A stretch of 33,274 nt of DNA from a virus, in IMG/VR virus record IMGVR_UViG_3300022602_000274, positions 1 through 33,274 of that record; one strand, given 5' to 3'. This document shows positions 14,642 through 22,175 of the stretch, in pieces. The notes beneath the pieces were generated by a model. That model was not told where the DNA came from. It made no database searches and worked only from the letters and a program-made list of their open reading frames with translations. Every line of letters begins with the position of its first letter. Within the stretch, counting starts at the first letter, position 1. A program made the translations under genes and the position numbers.

Positions 14642-15239
14642 TCCCCAAGAAGAATTGGATCGTATACTCACACGTTGCTGTGAGATGGTACTCAACGGCC
14701 AAGAGTCAGACAATGATTTTTATGGCATGGTTGGTGCCTGTGTGGTATGCCCAGACGGCCAGCTCATATATGGTGTTAACTACGAAGGCGAAGATGGACG
14801 TCGTGTACACGCAGAACGTGCTGCATTAGAACGTTGCGACAACATAACACCTGAATGTATTATTGTTACTACATTGAGTCCGTGTAATCGCCCAATGGAC
14901 GAACGGTCTGGTGAAAGTTGTGAAGACCTAATTGAATCATATGGCATCAAATATGTCTATTGCGGTTATAAAGATCCCACACAGGCACATGATGACAGCA
15001 TTGAATCTGACAATCCAAAACTCAAATCTTTGTGTAAAAAATTAGCCGATACATTCTTGAAAGAAAACTTTGCCGACGGCAAGGTAAAAGGTAAAAGTCG
15101 TCCAGGACGGGTTAAACGTGCAGGTGCTAGTTGCTCGGGGAGTGTAACCGACTTACGTAAGAAGGCCAAAAATGCTTCAGGAGAACGTGCTAAAATGTAT
15201 CACTGGTGTGCCAACATGAAGTCTGGCAAGAAGAAATAA
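14607..15239 (+). CDS. CDA-fold deaminase fused to basic Cys module
   Basis: 210 residues. The N-terminal domain (about 15-125) is a cytidine/deoxycytidylate- or RibD-type zinc deaminase: VHAERAAL holds HAE at 68-70 and SPCNRPMDERSGESC gives PC at 92-93 and a second Cys at 105. The 11-residue gap between the cysteines is longer than in standard dCMP deaminases (2 residues), so the substrate is uncertain. The tail (about 150-210) is a separate basic module with GKSRPGRVKRAGASCSGSV and KMYHWCANMKSGKKK, containing two Cys and resembling the basic Cys proteins upstream. Roles could be nucleotide metabolism or a nucleic-acid-bound deaminase. Confidence 0.7.
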   Translation: MIAQEILTPQSDPQEELDRILTRCCEMVLNGQESDNDFYGMVGACVVCPDGQLIYGVNYEGEDGRRVHAERAALERCDNITPECIIVTTLSPCNRPMDERSGESCEDLIESYGIKYVYCGYKDPTQAHDDSIESDNPKLKSLCKKLADTFLKENFADGKVKGKSRPGRVKRAGASCSGSVTDLRKKAKNASGERAKMYHWCANMKSGKKK

Positions 15240-15241
15240 GT

Positions 15242-15350
15242 GTGCGGTGATGTTTAATGAAACTCGCCTGCCAATTCGTTGTTGCCCAGATGAAAAATAC
15301 GGAAAGTCATCGGGTTCTTCAATCCACATCGGTCCGTATTGCAACCGCAC
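15242..15350 (+). ncRNA. Candidate structured RNA (nested long-range helices)
   Basis: GTGCGGT (15242-15248) is perfectly complementary to ACCGCAC (15344-15350), and inside it AATACGGA (15296-15303) is complementary to TCCGTATT (15333-15340), leaving 3 bp between the two right arms. The nested 7-bp and 8-bp helices could form one folded domain. A short open frame (15250-15381) overlaps it, so the pairing may be coincidental. Confidence 0.28.
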
Positions 15351-15381
15351 TAGATATTTATTAAAGAACACACTACCTTAG
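15250..15381 (+). CDS. Possible small Cys-containing protein (43 aa)
   Basis: ATG at 15250, stop TAG at 15379-15381. The product MFNETRLPIRCCPDEKYGKS continues with SSIHIGPYCNRTRYLLKNTLP. The pairing of CCP with IHIGPYC could form a metal site. The composition looks protein-like, but the ribosome-binding site is weak and the region is also rich in potential hairpins. A competing 35-codon frame starts at 15257. Low confidence. Confidence 0.35.
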   Translation: MFNETRLPIRCCPDEKYGKSSGSSIHIGPYCNRTRYLLKNTLP

Positions 15382-15455
15382 GACGTTATGCGTTACTAGT
15401 GTGGACCGGCTGCTGGTCTAAAACGTTTGGGAGTCGTGCCCCGGAAGGCGTTTTT
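15369..15455 (+). other. Hairpin series, possible terminator at its end
   Basis: CACACTA (15369-15375) pairs with TAGTGTG (15397-15403). GACC (15404-15407) pairs with GGTC (15415-15418). AAAACG (15420-15425) pairs with CGTTTT (15449-15454), which merges into a T-run. The last hairpin could act as an intrinsic terminator for the late block. With 15242-15350 it fills most of the 296-bp interval between the deaminase and dsbA. Confidence 0.3.
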
Positions 15456-15482
15456 AAAGTGAGCAATTTTTTCAAACTTCTC

Positions 15483-15511
15483 TTGCATTTTACCATTAAA
15501 TAGTATATACT
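15483..15511 (+). promoter_or_regulatory. Sigma70-like promoter TTGCAT-N17-TATACT for dsbA
   Basis: TTGCAT (15483-15488) and TATACT (15506-15511) with a 17-bp spacer. The leader ends with AACAAGGAG before ATG 15536. An ATTAAATA late-like octamer (15495-15502) overlaps the spacer, so the gene may be served by both early and late transcription. Confidence 0.55.
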
Positions 15512-15535
15512 AGTTCAATTAACAAGGAGATTCGA

Positions 15536-15796
15536 ATGTCAGCACGTATGTTTAGCAATGAGCAAAAAGCCAAATTGACCCAGATTATCAACGAAGGCAT
15601 GGCAGTACTTCAGGAAATTGAAGACTTGAATGCCGGACTCAGTGATACCGTCAAAGCCATTGCAGAAGAAATGGAAATCAAACCAGCTATCCTAAAGAAA
15701 GCTATCAAAATTGCACAAAAGGCCAAATTAACTGATACCAACAACGATCATGAAGAGTTAAACACAATTCTTGAAACCGTAGGTAAGACACTTTGA
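15536..15796 (+). CDS. dsbA: DsbA-like double-stranded DNA-binding protein
   Basis: 86 residues, all helical, behind AACAAGGAG. The size, charge and order of helices resemble T4 gpDsbA, a small dsDNA-binding protein that acts near late promoters: a first helix (KLTQIINEGMAVLQEIEDL), a second (LSDTVKAIAEEMEIKPAILKKAI) containing a helix-turn-helix-like ELGV/EMEI turn, and a C-terminal acidic helix (HEELNTILETVG). In T4 dsbA sits among transcription and replication genes, as here before the polymerase. The call rests on pattern similarity from memory. Its stop overlaps the TTG start of the next gene. Confidence 0.6.
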   Translation: MSARMFSNEQKAKLTQIINEGMAVLQEIEDLNAGLSDTVKAIAEEMEIKPAILKKAIKIAQKAKLTDTNNDHEELNTILETVGKTL

Positions 15797-16086
15797 TATT
15801 TTCAAAAACCATTGACTACATACGCCGAGACTACGAAGAGTATCCCCTGCGTTGTGTGTTGGAAATAGTAGGTTGGTTTGGTAGTGTAGGGTGTGCCTTG
15901 GGTATGACTTATTTTATACCCAATCCACCATTACTACAGTTGTATACCATCTGGGTCATCAGCACCTTGATCTATTCCTGGGCCGCTTGGACACGTGGAT
16001 CGTTTGGCATGTTGGCCAACTATGCTCTGTTATTTTGCATTGACTCAGTTGGTCTAACTAAACTTGTATTAGCAGCTATAAAGTAG
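15793..16086 (+). CDS. Small membrane protein, three predicted helices
   Basis: 97 residues, starting with TTG that overlaps the previous stop (TTGA); no better ATG exists before the hydrophobic part. Likely membrane segments are about 20-42 (CVLEIVGWFGSVGCALGMTY), 47-66 (LLQLYTIWVISTLIYSWAAW) and 71-93 (FGMLANYALLFCIDSVGLTK). The RRDYEEYPLR start should face the cytoplasm. No enzyme motif is seen. Its 3' end contains the -35 box of the polymerase promoter. Function unknown. Confidence 0.6.
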   Translation: MIFSKTIDYIRRDYEEYPLRCVLEIVGWFGSVGCALGMTYFIPNPPLLQLYTIWVISTLIYSWAAWTRGSFGMLANYALLFCIDSVGLTKLVLAAIK

Positions 16087-16092
16087 TACAAT
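16064..16092 (+). promoter_or_regulatory. Sigma70-like promoter TTGTAT-N17-TACAAT for DNA polymerase
   Basis: TTGTAT (16064-16069) and TACAAT (16087-16092) with a 17-bp spacer. The -35 lies inside the end of the membrane-protein gene. The transcript would carry a leader of about 57 nt holding the hairpin at 16126-16145. Confidence 0.5.
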
Positions 16093-16125
16093 AAGATTCG
16101 TCCGCTTTAAGGGCATGTAGAGCAA

Positions 16126-16145
16126 GTGTAAGCTCAAAGTTACAC
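16126..16145 (+). promoter_or_regulatory. Candidate translational operator hairpin of DNA polymerase
   Basis: GTGTAA (16126-16131) and TTACAC (16140-16145) form a perfect 6-bp stem with an 8-nt loop GCTCAAAG. It ends 2 nt before the ribosome-binding AGGAG (16148-16152) and 11 nt before the ATG. T4 gp43 represses its own translation by binding a hairpin with an 8-nt loop beside its Shine-Dalgarno sequence; the layout here is the same although the loop sequence differs. Confidence 0.45.
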
Positions 16146-16156
16146 ACAGGAGATTT

Positions 16157-18817
16157 ATGAGTTATATTGACGCATTGTTTGATCGCGAGCATGATCGCAT
16201 TCACGTGGTAGAACGTGTCAATGGCGAACGGGTCTATCAAGAGTACCCAGCCAATTATGTATTCTACTACGATGATCCACGTGGTAAGTTCCAGACCATC
16301 TATGGAACGCCAGTCACAAGATTTGCCACACGCAACGGCAAAGAATTCCACAAAGAACAACGTATTAATTCAGGCAAGCGCCTATGGGAGTCAGACATCA
16401 ACCCTATCTTCCGTTGCTTGGAAGAAAATTATCTAGGCGCCCAATCACCAAAACTACAAACAGCCTTTTTCGATATTGAGGTTGACTTTGACCCTGAACG
16501 TGGTTTCTCAAAACCTGAAGATCCATTCAATGCCATTACTGCTATTTCGGTCTATCTAGACTGGATGGAAAAAATGGTAACCCTGGTTATTCCGCCCAAG
16601 AACTACTCGTGGGATACCGCTGAAGAAATTTGTCGGCAGTACGAAAACTGCTATCTGTTTGAACGTGAAGAAGACCTGCTCAACACATTCCTTGACTTGA
16701 TTGAAGATGCCGATATCTTGTCGGGTTGGAACTCAGAGGGTTTTGATATTCCCTATACCACCATGCGTATCAATCGTGTGCTATCAAAAGACGACACACG
16801 CAGACTATGCCTGTGGGGCCAATATCCCAAGCAACGTACCTTTGAACGCTTTGGTGCTGAGAACCTAACCTTTGACCTGATTGGTCGTATACACATGGAC
16901 TATATGCAACTGTATCGCAAGTACACATACGAAGAGCGACACAGCTACAGCTTGGATGCCATTGGCGAATACGAGTTGGATGAACGCAAAACACAATACG
17001 AAGGCACATTAGATCAACTATACAACCGAGACTTTCCCAAGTTTATCGACTATAACAGACAGGATACCATGTTGCTGGTCAAACTGGACAGGAAACTGCG
17101 TTTCTTGGATCTGGCCAACGAACTGGCACACGACAACACAGTATTGCTACCTACCACAATGGGTGCAGTAGCAGTTACTGAACAAGCTATTATCAATGAA
17201 GCACATAGTCGTAACATGGTAGTACCTAACAGGAGAAGCAGAGATGATCACGGTGAAACGCAAGCAGCAGGTGCCTATGTTGCTTTCCCCAAAAGAGGCA
17301 TGCACGAATACATCGGAGCAATTGACATTAACTCGCTCTACCCCTCAGCGATCCGTGCTCTTAACATGGGGCCAGAAACAATCGTCGGGCAACTAAGAAC
17401 TACCATGACTGACCACTACATCCGAGAAAAGATCAGTGGTGGATCAAGTTTTGCTGATGCCTGGGAAAACATGTTTGGTACATTAGAGTATCAAGCGGTC
17501 ATGAACATGGAACCAGGTACAGAAATTACCTTAGACTGGGCCGATGGAACTGAGGATGTTATGAGTGCCAAGGATGTCTGGCGCCTGGTATTTGACTCGA
17601 ACCAACCTTGGACCCTTAGTGCCAATGGAACTATATTTAGATTTGATATCAAGGGTATTATCCCGGGCTTATTGGAGAGATGGTATGCCGAACGTAAAGA
17701 AATGCAAGCTAAAAAGAAAACCGCAACATCTAAGGAAGATGAAGCGTTCTGGGACAAAAGGCAACTTGTTAAAAAAATTAACCTTAACTCACTTTACGGT
17801 GCGATCCTTAACCCGGGCTGTCGCTTCTTTGACCAACGTATCGGTCAATCGACTACGCTCACCGGTCGTATCATTGCGAAACACATGGATGCACACGTCA
17901 ACGAAGCAATCACGGGCGAATACAATCATACCGGTGAAGCCATCATCTACGGGGACACGGACTCGGTCTATTTCTCAGCCTGGCCGCAAATCAAAGAAGA
18001 AGTAGCCGCGGGTCGCATGGAGTGGAACAGAGAAATCTGTGTACAGCTATATGATACCATTGCTGAATCAGTAAACGAATCATTTCCGGCTTTTATGGAA
18101 CGTGCTTGCCATTGCCCAAGAGACATGGGTGCTATTATCAAGGGCGGTCGCGAAATGGTTGCTTCAAAGGGCTTGTTTATCAAGAAAAAACGCTATGCTG
18201 TACTGATTTACGACATGGAAGGTGTACGCTTGGACACACACGGCAAGCCAGGCAAGGTCAAGGCCATGGGCCTGGATCTCAAGCGTTCGGATACTCCCAA
18301 GGTTGTACAGGATTTCCTAAGCAGTATCTTGTTGGATGTGCTGACCGGCAAGGAACGTGAACACATTATTGCCAAGGTCAAGGAGTTCAAGATCGCCTTT
18401 GCCGACAGACCGGCCTGGGAAAAAGGTACTCCCAAACGTGTCAACAACTTGACCAAGTACACAGCCGAAGAAGCACGTCTTGGTAAAGCCAACATGCCCG
18501 GACATGTTCGTGCCGCAATGAACTGGAATAGATTGAAAAAGATGCACGGTGACAACTATTCAACTGCCATTGTAGACGGTATGAAAACCATTGTGTGCAA
18601 GTTGAAGGACAATCCCTTAGGGCTTACAAGTGTAGGATATCCTACAGACGAAACACATATCCCTGCCTGGTTTAAAGAGTTACCGTTTGATGACTCAAGT
18701 ATGGAATCAACCATTGTGGATCAAAAGGTAGAAAACTTGTTGGGTGTACTAGATTGGCGAATTGCTGAATCTACTGACATCAAAACAACCTTTGACGATC
18801 TGTTTACCTGGGAATAG
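16157..18817 (+). CDS. 43: Family-B DNA polymerase (T4 gp43 type)
   Basis: 886 residues, near T4 gp43 (898). It replicates phage DNA and proofreads. 3'-5' exonuclease: ExoI FFDIEVD (104-110; D106, E108), ExoII SGWNSEGFDIPY (189-200; D197), ExoIII YNRQDTML with D303. Polymerase: motif A DINSLYPSAIR (390-400), motif B KINLNSLYGA (540-549), motif C YGDTDSVY (598-605). All catalytic residues are present and the frame is intact. The ribosome-binding site is ACAGGAG. It has its own candidate promoter and a hairpin operator. The gp45-like clamp gene is one gene downstream. Confidence 0.95.
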   Translation: MSYIDALFDREHDRIHVVERVNGERVYQEYPANYVFYYDDPRGKFQTIYGTPVTRFATRNGKEFHKEQRINSGKRLWESDINPIFRCLEENYLGAQSPKLQTAFFDIEVDFDPERGFSKPEDPFNAITAISVYLDWMEKMVTLVIPPKNYSWDTAEEICRQYENCYLFEREEDLLNTFLDLIEDADILSGWNSEGFDIPYTTMRINRVLSKDDTRRLCLWGQYPKQRTFERFGAENLTFDLIGRIHMDYMQLYRKYTYEERHSYSLDAIGEYELDERKTQYEGTLDQLYNRDFPKFIDYNRQDTMLLVKLDRKLRFLDLANELAHDNTVLLPTTMGAVAVTEQAIINEAHSRNMVVPNRRSRDDHGETQAAGAYVAFPKRGMHEYIGAIDINSLYPSAIRALNMGPETIVGQLRTTMTDHYIREKISGGSSFADAWENMFGTLEYQAVMNMEPGTEITLDWADGTEDVMSAKDVWRLVFDSNQPWTLSANGTIFRFDIKGIIPGLLERWYAERKEMQAKKKTATSKEDEAFWDKRQLVKKINLNSLYGAILNPGCRFFDQRIGQSTTLTGRIIAKHMDAHVNEAITGEYNHTGEAIIYGDTDSVYFSAWPQIKEEVAAGRMEWNREICVQLYDTIAESVNESFPAFMERACHCPRDMGAIIKGGREMVASKGLFIKKKRYAVLIYDMEGVRLDTHGKPGKVKAMGLDLKRSDTPKVVQDFLSSILLDVLTGKEREHIIAKVKEFKIAFADRPAWEKGTPKRVNNLTKYTAEEARLGKANMPGHVRAAMNWNRLKKMHGDNYSTAIVDGMKTIVCKLKDNPLGLTSVGYPTDETHIPAWFKELPFDDSSMESTIVDQKVENLLGVLDWRIAESTDIKTTFDDLFTWE

Positions 18818-18819
18818 CC

Positions 18820-19758
18820 ATGGCCCTGTATGAACTGGTATCCCTGAGAAAGCATCTACTGGAAACTTTGGTTACTGATCCAGTGGAGAAAGAACTGGCA
18901 AAATTAATTGATAATATTCAAAGTCTAACCATCAAGGTAAATGGCATTGACGAACAAAATTTAAAATTTATCAATGACTTGAACCAGTACTACAATCAAA
19001 TACTTGATCAAATCAAAGCAACGGACCCTAAATTACAGGCTCATTTGGAAACACTCAATGACCAAATTGATGTAATCACACATCGGTTGTTTGCCAACAA
19101 TTATGATCTGGAAGAAAATACCGGCGGTGTTGAACACATAAGAAACAATCGTAGAATTAATGTTCGCCCAGACATTGAGGATTACATAAAACATCGTATC
19201 ATGTTGCATACCAGCTGGCGCTACCCTGCATTGGAAATTGGATGTAGAGATGGCGAATGGACACAATACATGATTTCCAGCGACCCTCTGTACCTGATAG
19301 ATTTGCACAAGGAATTTTTAACTGCGGCAACTGCAAATTTCACTCCAGAATTTCAACGCAGAGTACGCCTGTACAATTTGGTCGATCACGACCTCACAGT
19401 ATTGCCGGCCAATCAATTTGGCCTGGTGTTCAGCTGGGGATATTTTAACTATGTTGGTCTCGACACCATGAAACACTATCTAAAACAAATTTATAGTCTG
19501 TTGAGACCCGGTGGCACATTCTTTTTCAGTTACAACGACGGCGATACTCCTGCTGGAGCCGGAATGGCTGAGTGCTTTGCACAGACCTATATGCCAAAAG
19601 GCATGTTGTTGGCCTTGAGTGAAAGCATTGGGTTTGAATTGGAAACTGATTCATTTTTTGAACCAAACATAAGTTCCTTAGAATTACGTAAACCTGGCGT
19701 ACTTGAAACAAATAAACTTCACCAGGTAATGGGCGAAATAAAATTTATTAATGTTTGA
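18820..19758 (+). CDS. Coiled-coil plus class I SAM-dependent methyltransferase
   Basis: 312 residues, starting 2 nt after the polymerase stop. Residues 1-95 are a helical coiled coil (KELAKLIDNIQSLTIKV, LNDQIDVITHRLF). Residues 115-270 are a Rossmann-like methyltransferase: motif I ALEIGCRDGEWT (137-148), an acidic motif II near YLIDLHKE, motif IV-like LVFSWGYFNYVG and LLRPGGTFFFSY. It should transfer a methyl group from SAM; the substrate (sugar, small molecule or nucleic acid) is unclear. It separates two replication genes, so it looks like an insertion of accessory function, perhaps with the sulfotransferase and radical-SAM genes that follow the clamp. Confidence 0.7.
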   Translation: MALYELVSLRKHLLETLVTDPVEKELAKLIDNIQSLTIKVNGIDEQNLKFINDLNQYYNQILDQIKATDPKLQAHLETLNDQIDVITHRLFANNYDLEENTGGVEHIRNNRRINVRPDIEDYIKHRIMLHTSWRYPALEIGCRDGEWTQYMISSDPLYLIDLHKEFLTAATANFTPEFQRRVRLYNLVDHDLTVLPANQFGLVFSWGYFNYVGLDTMKHYLKQIYSLLRPGGTFFFSYNDGDTPAGAGMAECFAQTYMPKGMLLALSESIGFELETDSFFEPNISSLELRKPGVLETNKLHQVMGEIKFINV

Positions 19759-19783
19759 CTTTTTCTAAATACTCATCTACAAT
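19755..19783 (+). promoter_or_regulatory. Sigma70-like promoter TTGACT-N17-TACAAT for the clamp
   Basis: TTGACT (19755-19760) and TACAAT (19778-19783) with a 17-bp spacer. The start site would lie near 19790, leaving a short leader with ACGGAG before ATG 19806. A TCTAAATA late-like octamer (19764-19771) lies within the spacer, as in the dsbA promoter. Confidence 0.65.
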
Positions 19784-19805
19784 TAACATATTAACGGAGA
19801 AAACT

Positions 19806-20540
19806 ATGCGTGATTACTTATTAGATATTGTACAACACACTTATGGCCTGGGTGTTATCAACATGATCAAGGTTACTGGTACCGAAGACACAACCAGTAT
19901 CAATGCCTTTGACCAACAGACCAAAACTGTTGTGTTGAATGCGGAATTTAAAAAGGCACTTCCTGACTTTATTGGTACTTTTGGTATGCCCAACCTGGAT
20001 CGACTAAACACTATTCTTAATCTTCCAGTCTACAAGGAAGATGCAACAATTACGGTCAGTACACAAAAAGAAGAAGATGGTACTGAAGTTCCTAGCGGTG
20101 TAACTTTTGTCAACAAAGATGGTGACTTTAAAAACAACTATCGCTTTATGAGTACCGCAGTGATCAATGATCAACTCAAGAATGTCAAAATGAAACAGGT
20201 CAAGTGGGGTGTAGAAATTGTACCTACTGCGGCCAGTATTCAAAAATTAAAGTTTCAAACACAGGCGCATTCAGATGCCACAGCATTCAGTAGTAAAACA
20301 GAAGGTGGCGAACTGAAGTTTTTCTTTGGTGATGCCAGCAGTCATGCTGGTTCGTTTACATTTGCTACTACCAGCGGTACCTTGTCCAAACAACTATACT
20401 GGCCAGTTGCAGTAGTAAATAGCATTTTGAGCTTGCCCGGCGATAAAACATTTAAGATCTCCGATGAAGGTGTTGCTGAAATTACCGTCGATTCTGGTCT
20501 TGCCCTTTACAAATACATGTTGCCAGCACAGACAAAGTGA
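19806..20540 (+). CDS. 45: Probable sliding clamp (T4 gp45-like)
   Basis: 244 residues from ATG 19806 (ribosome-binding site ACGGAG); the in-frame ATG at 19755 overlaps the promoter and is unlikely. gp45 is the trimeric ring that tethers the polymerase to DNA and activates late transcription. The length is near T4 gp45 (228). Similar features include an N-terminal helix followed by a strand pair, the KALPDFIGTFGMPNLDRLNT segment matching the first-domain DLNGFLGIL-type strand and helix, the ATITVS strand, and a C-terminal strand ending ALYKYMLPAQTK. The pattern of alternating strands suits two clamp domains. Location just after the polymerase and an own strong promoter support the call; identity to gp45 is low. 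Confidence 0.6.
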   Translation: MRDYLLDIVQHTYGLGVINMIKVTGTEDTTSINAFDQQTKTVVLNAEFKKALPDFIGTFGMPNLDRLNTILNLPVYKEDATITVSTQKEEDGTEVPSGVTFVNKDGDFKNNYRFMSTAVINDQLKNVKMKQVKWGVEIVPTAASIQKLKFQTQAHSDATAFSSKTEGGELKFFFGDASSHAGSFTFATTSGTLSKQLYWPVAVVNSILSLPGDKTFKISDEGVAEITVDSGLALYKYMLPAQTK

Positions 20541-21163
20541 TTGTAGACGCAGGGTTTTTAACTACTTGGAAAAACAAAGGTCACGTGTTTGGCCAATGCA
20601 TGAGTCACCCTGGCGGTGATCTCATGTATGTAAACATTCCCAAAAACGCCAGTTCATGGACCAAGCCCAATCTAAAAGATCTTGGGTGGGAGTTTTACAA
20701 CTATCACACAGATCAGTTGGACAAACATGCACTAGTGGTCTTGCGTGATCCTGTAGAACGTTGGCTCAGTGGTATTGCCGAATACCTGACTCTGTATCAT
20801 CAGACTCTTGCCATTGACTCAACAGAAACCCTGGATATTATTTTTGATCGTGTGTGCTTTGATGACCATACCGAGCAACAGATAAAATTCATACACGGGC
20901 TTGATACTGACCGCTGTACGTTCTTTAGATGTGATTCTTACTATAGAGAAGACTTTAGTACATTCTTGGATGATCACGGTATACCCAATCGTTACCACAA
21001 GTACGAGTTTCAGCACGTGAGTGAATCCAGTCCGGACCGCCGAAGATTTCAAGAAATTTTTCGTGCCCAGTTAGAAAAATCTAAATATCTTACACAGATT
21101 AAAAACTACTATGAAGAAGATTACAGATTAATGGATTCAGTGGAATACTATGGGTCAAGATAA
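20537..21163 (+). CDS. Sulfotransferase-family protein
   Basis: 208 residues, starting with TTG? no: the frame opens at a GTGATTG overlap where ATTG/TGA join the clamp stop; the annotated start codon at 20537 is GTG. The core matches PAPS-dependent carbohydrate sulfotransferases: NIPKNASSW (33-41) as the 5'-phosphosulfate loop and VVLRDPVERWLSGI (67-80) as the 3'-phosphate-binding motif with Arg and Ser. It would move sulfate from PAPS to a sugar or other acceptor. It is shorter than cellular enzymes (about 250-300). The end overlaps the radical-SAM gene by 14 nt, so they are coupled. Substrate unknown. Confidence 0.7.
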   Translation: MIVDAGFLTTWKNKGHVFGQCMSHPGGDLMYVNIPKNASSWTKPNLKDLGWEFYNYHTDQLDKHALVVLRDPVERWLSGIAEYLTLYHQTLAIDSTETLDIIFDRVCFDDHTEQQIKFIHGLDTDRCTFFRCDSYYREDFSTFLDDHGIPNRYHKYEFQHVSESSPDRRRFQEIFRAQLEKSKYLTQIKNYYEEDYRLMDSVEYYGSR

Positions 21164-22175
21164 ACTTGATTTGAGATTGTTTAACACCACGTGGATGCAG
21201 TCGCATGTGCGTGGACAAAACTATTCAGGTCCGCCCATTACACATCACTGCACACAACCTTGGAAAACCCTGGTTGTCAATTTGGAAGGTGATTGTTTTG
21301 TATGTCTATGTGAAGCACACTTGCCTATTCCAGTTGGAGCAATAACCGACTTTGACGCTATAGAAGATGTATGGACCAGCGACGCTGCACAGGTATTACA
21401 ACAGACTATTTTAGATAAAACCTTTACTTATTGTGCTGTAACTGATTGTGGTATCATTGAACGAGACATCATATCCGGGCATCATATCAACATCAACATA
21501 GATGAAAGTTGTAATCTTGCTTGTCCTACCTGCCGACGTGGCATGATTAATCACACTAGTGGTCCGTTATTTGAACGGAAACTGGCTCAGGTCAATCACT
21601 TTGTAAAGTTAATTAACAAGTTTGATCAGCCAACGAATTTGGTCATGTCGGGCAATGGTGATCCATTGGCCAGTTTGATCATGAGACCACTATTTTTAAA
21701 CTGGAACCCATTGCCCAATCACAGCATTGAACTGGCTACCAATGGCCTGTTGATGAAAAAATTGTTGCCCAACAGCCCAATACTGCCAAATATTAAAACT
21801 TTTAAAATCAGTGTTGATGCCGGAACCAAAGAAATATATGAACAAGTCAGGCGTCCGGGTAAATTTTCAGTTATCAAAGAAAATTTAGATTGGTTGGCTG
21901 AAAACCGCAGGCCAGGAGTTGATGTAAATTTAATGTTTTGTATCAGTGTTACAAATGCAGGAGACATGATAAATTTTGCCAATATGTGCAGAGACTACGG
22001 ATTTGCTGCAAAATATACCCATGTAACTGATTGGAATACATTTGACAACTTCGCCAGCCAGGATGTTATAATTAACACTGACAATCCCTTGCATCCGCTG
22101 GCAGTAGAACAATTACAAACCATTGCAACAATGCCGCATGTAGATTTGTCACCGACACTGAAAAGATTACTATGA
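21150..22175 (+). CDS. Radical-SAM protein with N-terminal SPASM-like domain
   Basis: 341 residues. The canonical CxxxCxxC of radical-SAM enzymes is CNLACPTC with C121, C125 and C128, followed by a (beta/alpha) barrel with SGNGDPLAS, ELATNGLLM and FKISVDAGTKEIYEQVRRPG. Before it, residues 30-102 have the cysteine pattern of a SPASM domain: C34, then GDCFVCLCE (C49, C52, C54), then PVGAITDF...VW, then C95 and C100. SPASM normally follows the barrel, so the order is permuted. It should bind one 4Fe-4S cluster in the barrel and an auxiliary cluster in the SPASM part. Target unknown: peptide or sugar modification is possible. The end overlaps dpdA by 4 nt (ATGA). Confidence 0.75.
   Translation: MGQDKLDLRLFNTTWMQSHVRGQNYSGPPITHHCTQPWKTLVVNLEGDCFVCLCEAHLPIPVGAITDFDAIEDVWTSDAAQVLQQTILDKTFTYCAVTDCGIIERDIISGHHININIDESCNLACPTCRRGMINHTSGPLFERKLAQVNHFVKLINKFDQPTNLVMSGNGDPLASLIMRPLFLNWNPLPNHSIELATNGLLMKKLLPNSPILPNIKTFKISVDAGTKEIYEQVRRPGKFSVIKENLDWLAENRRPGVDVNLMFCISVTNAGDMINFANMCRDYGFAAKYTHVTDWNTFDNFASQDVIINTDNPLHPLAVEQLQTIATMPHVDLSPTLKRLL

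Noticed and set aside
15177-15371. 64-residue minus-strand frame across the gap after the deaminase
   Set aside because: Starts without a ribosome-binding site, overlaps the deaminase tail and has no recognisable pattern; the hairpins and plus-strand frame explain the region better.
15240-15535. tRNA or tmRNA gene in the gap
   Set aside because: No T-arm consensus in a cloverleaf context, no 7-bp acceptor stem followed by CCA, and no anticodon arm of the right spacing could be found by eye.
21150-22175. Radical-SAM protein as QueE
   Set aside because: QueE has a CX14CX2C cluster motif and about 220 residues; this protein has CX3CX2C and a SPASM-like domain.
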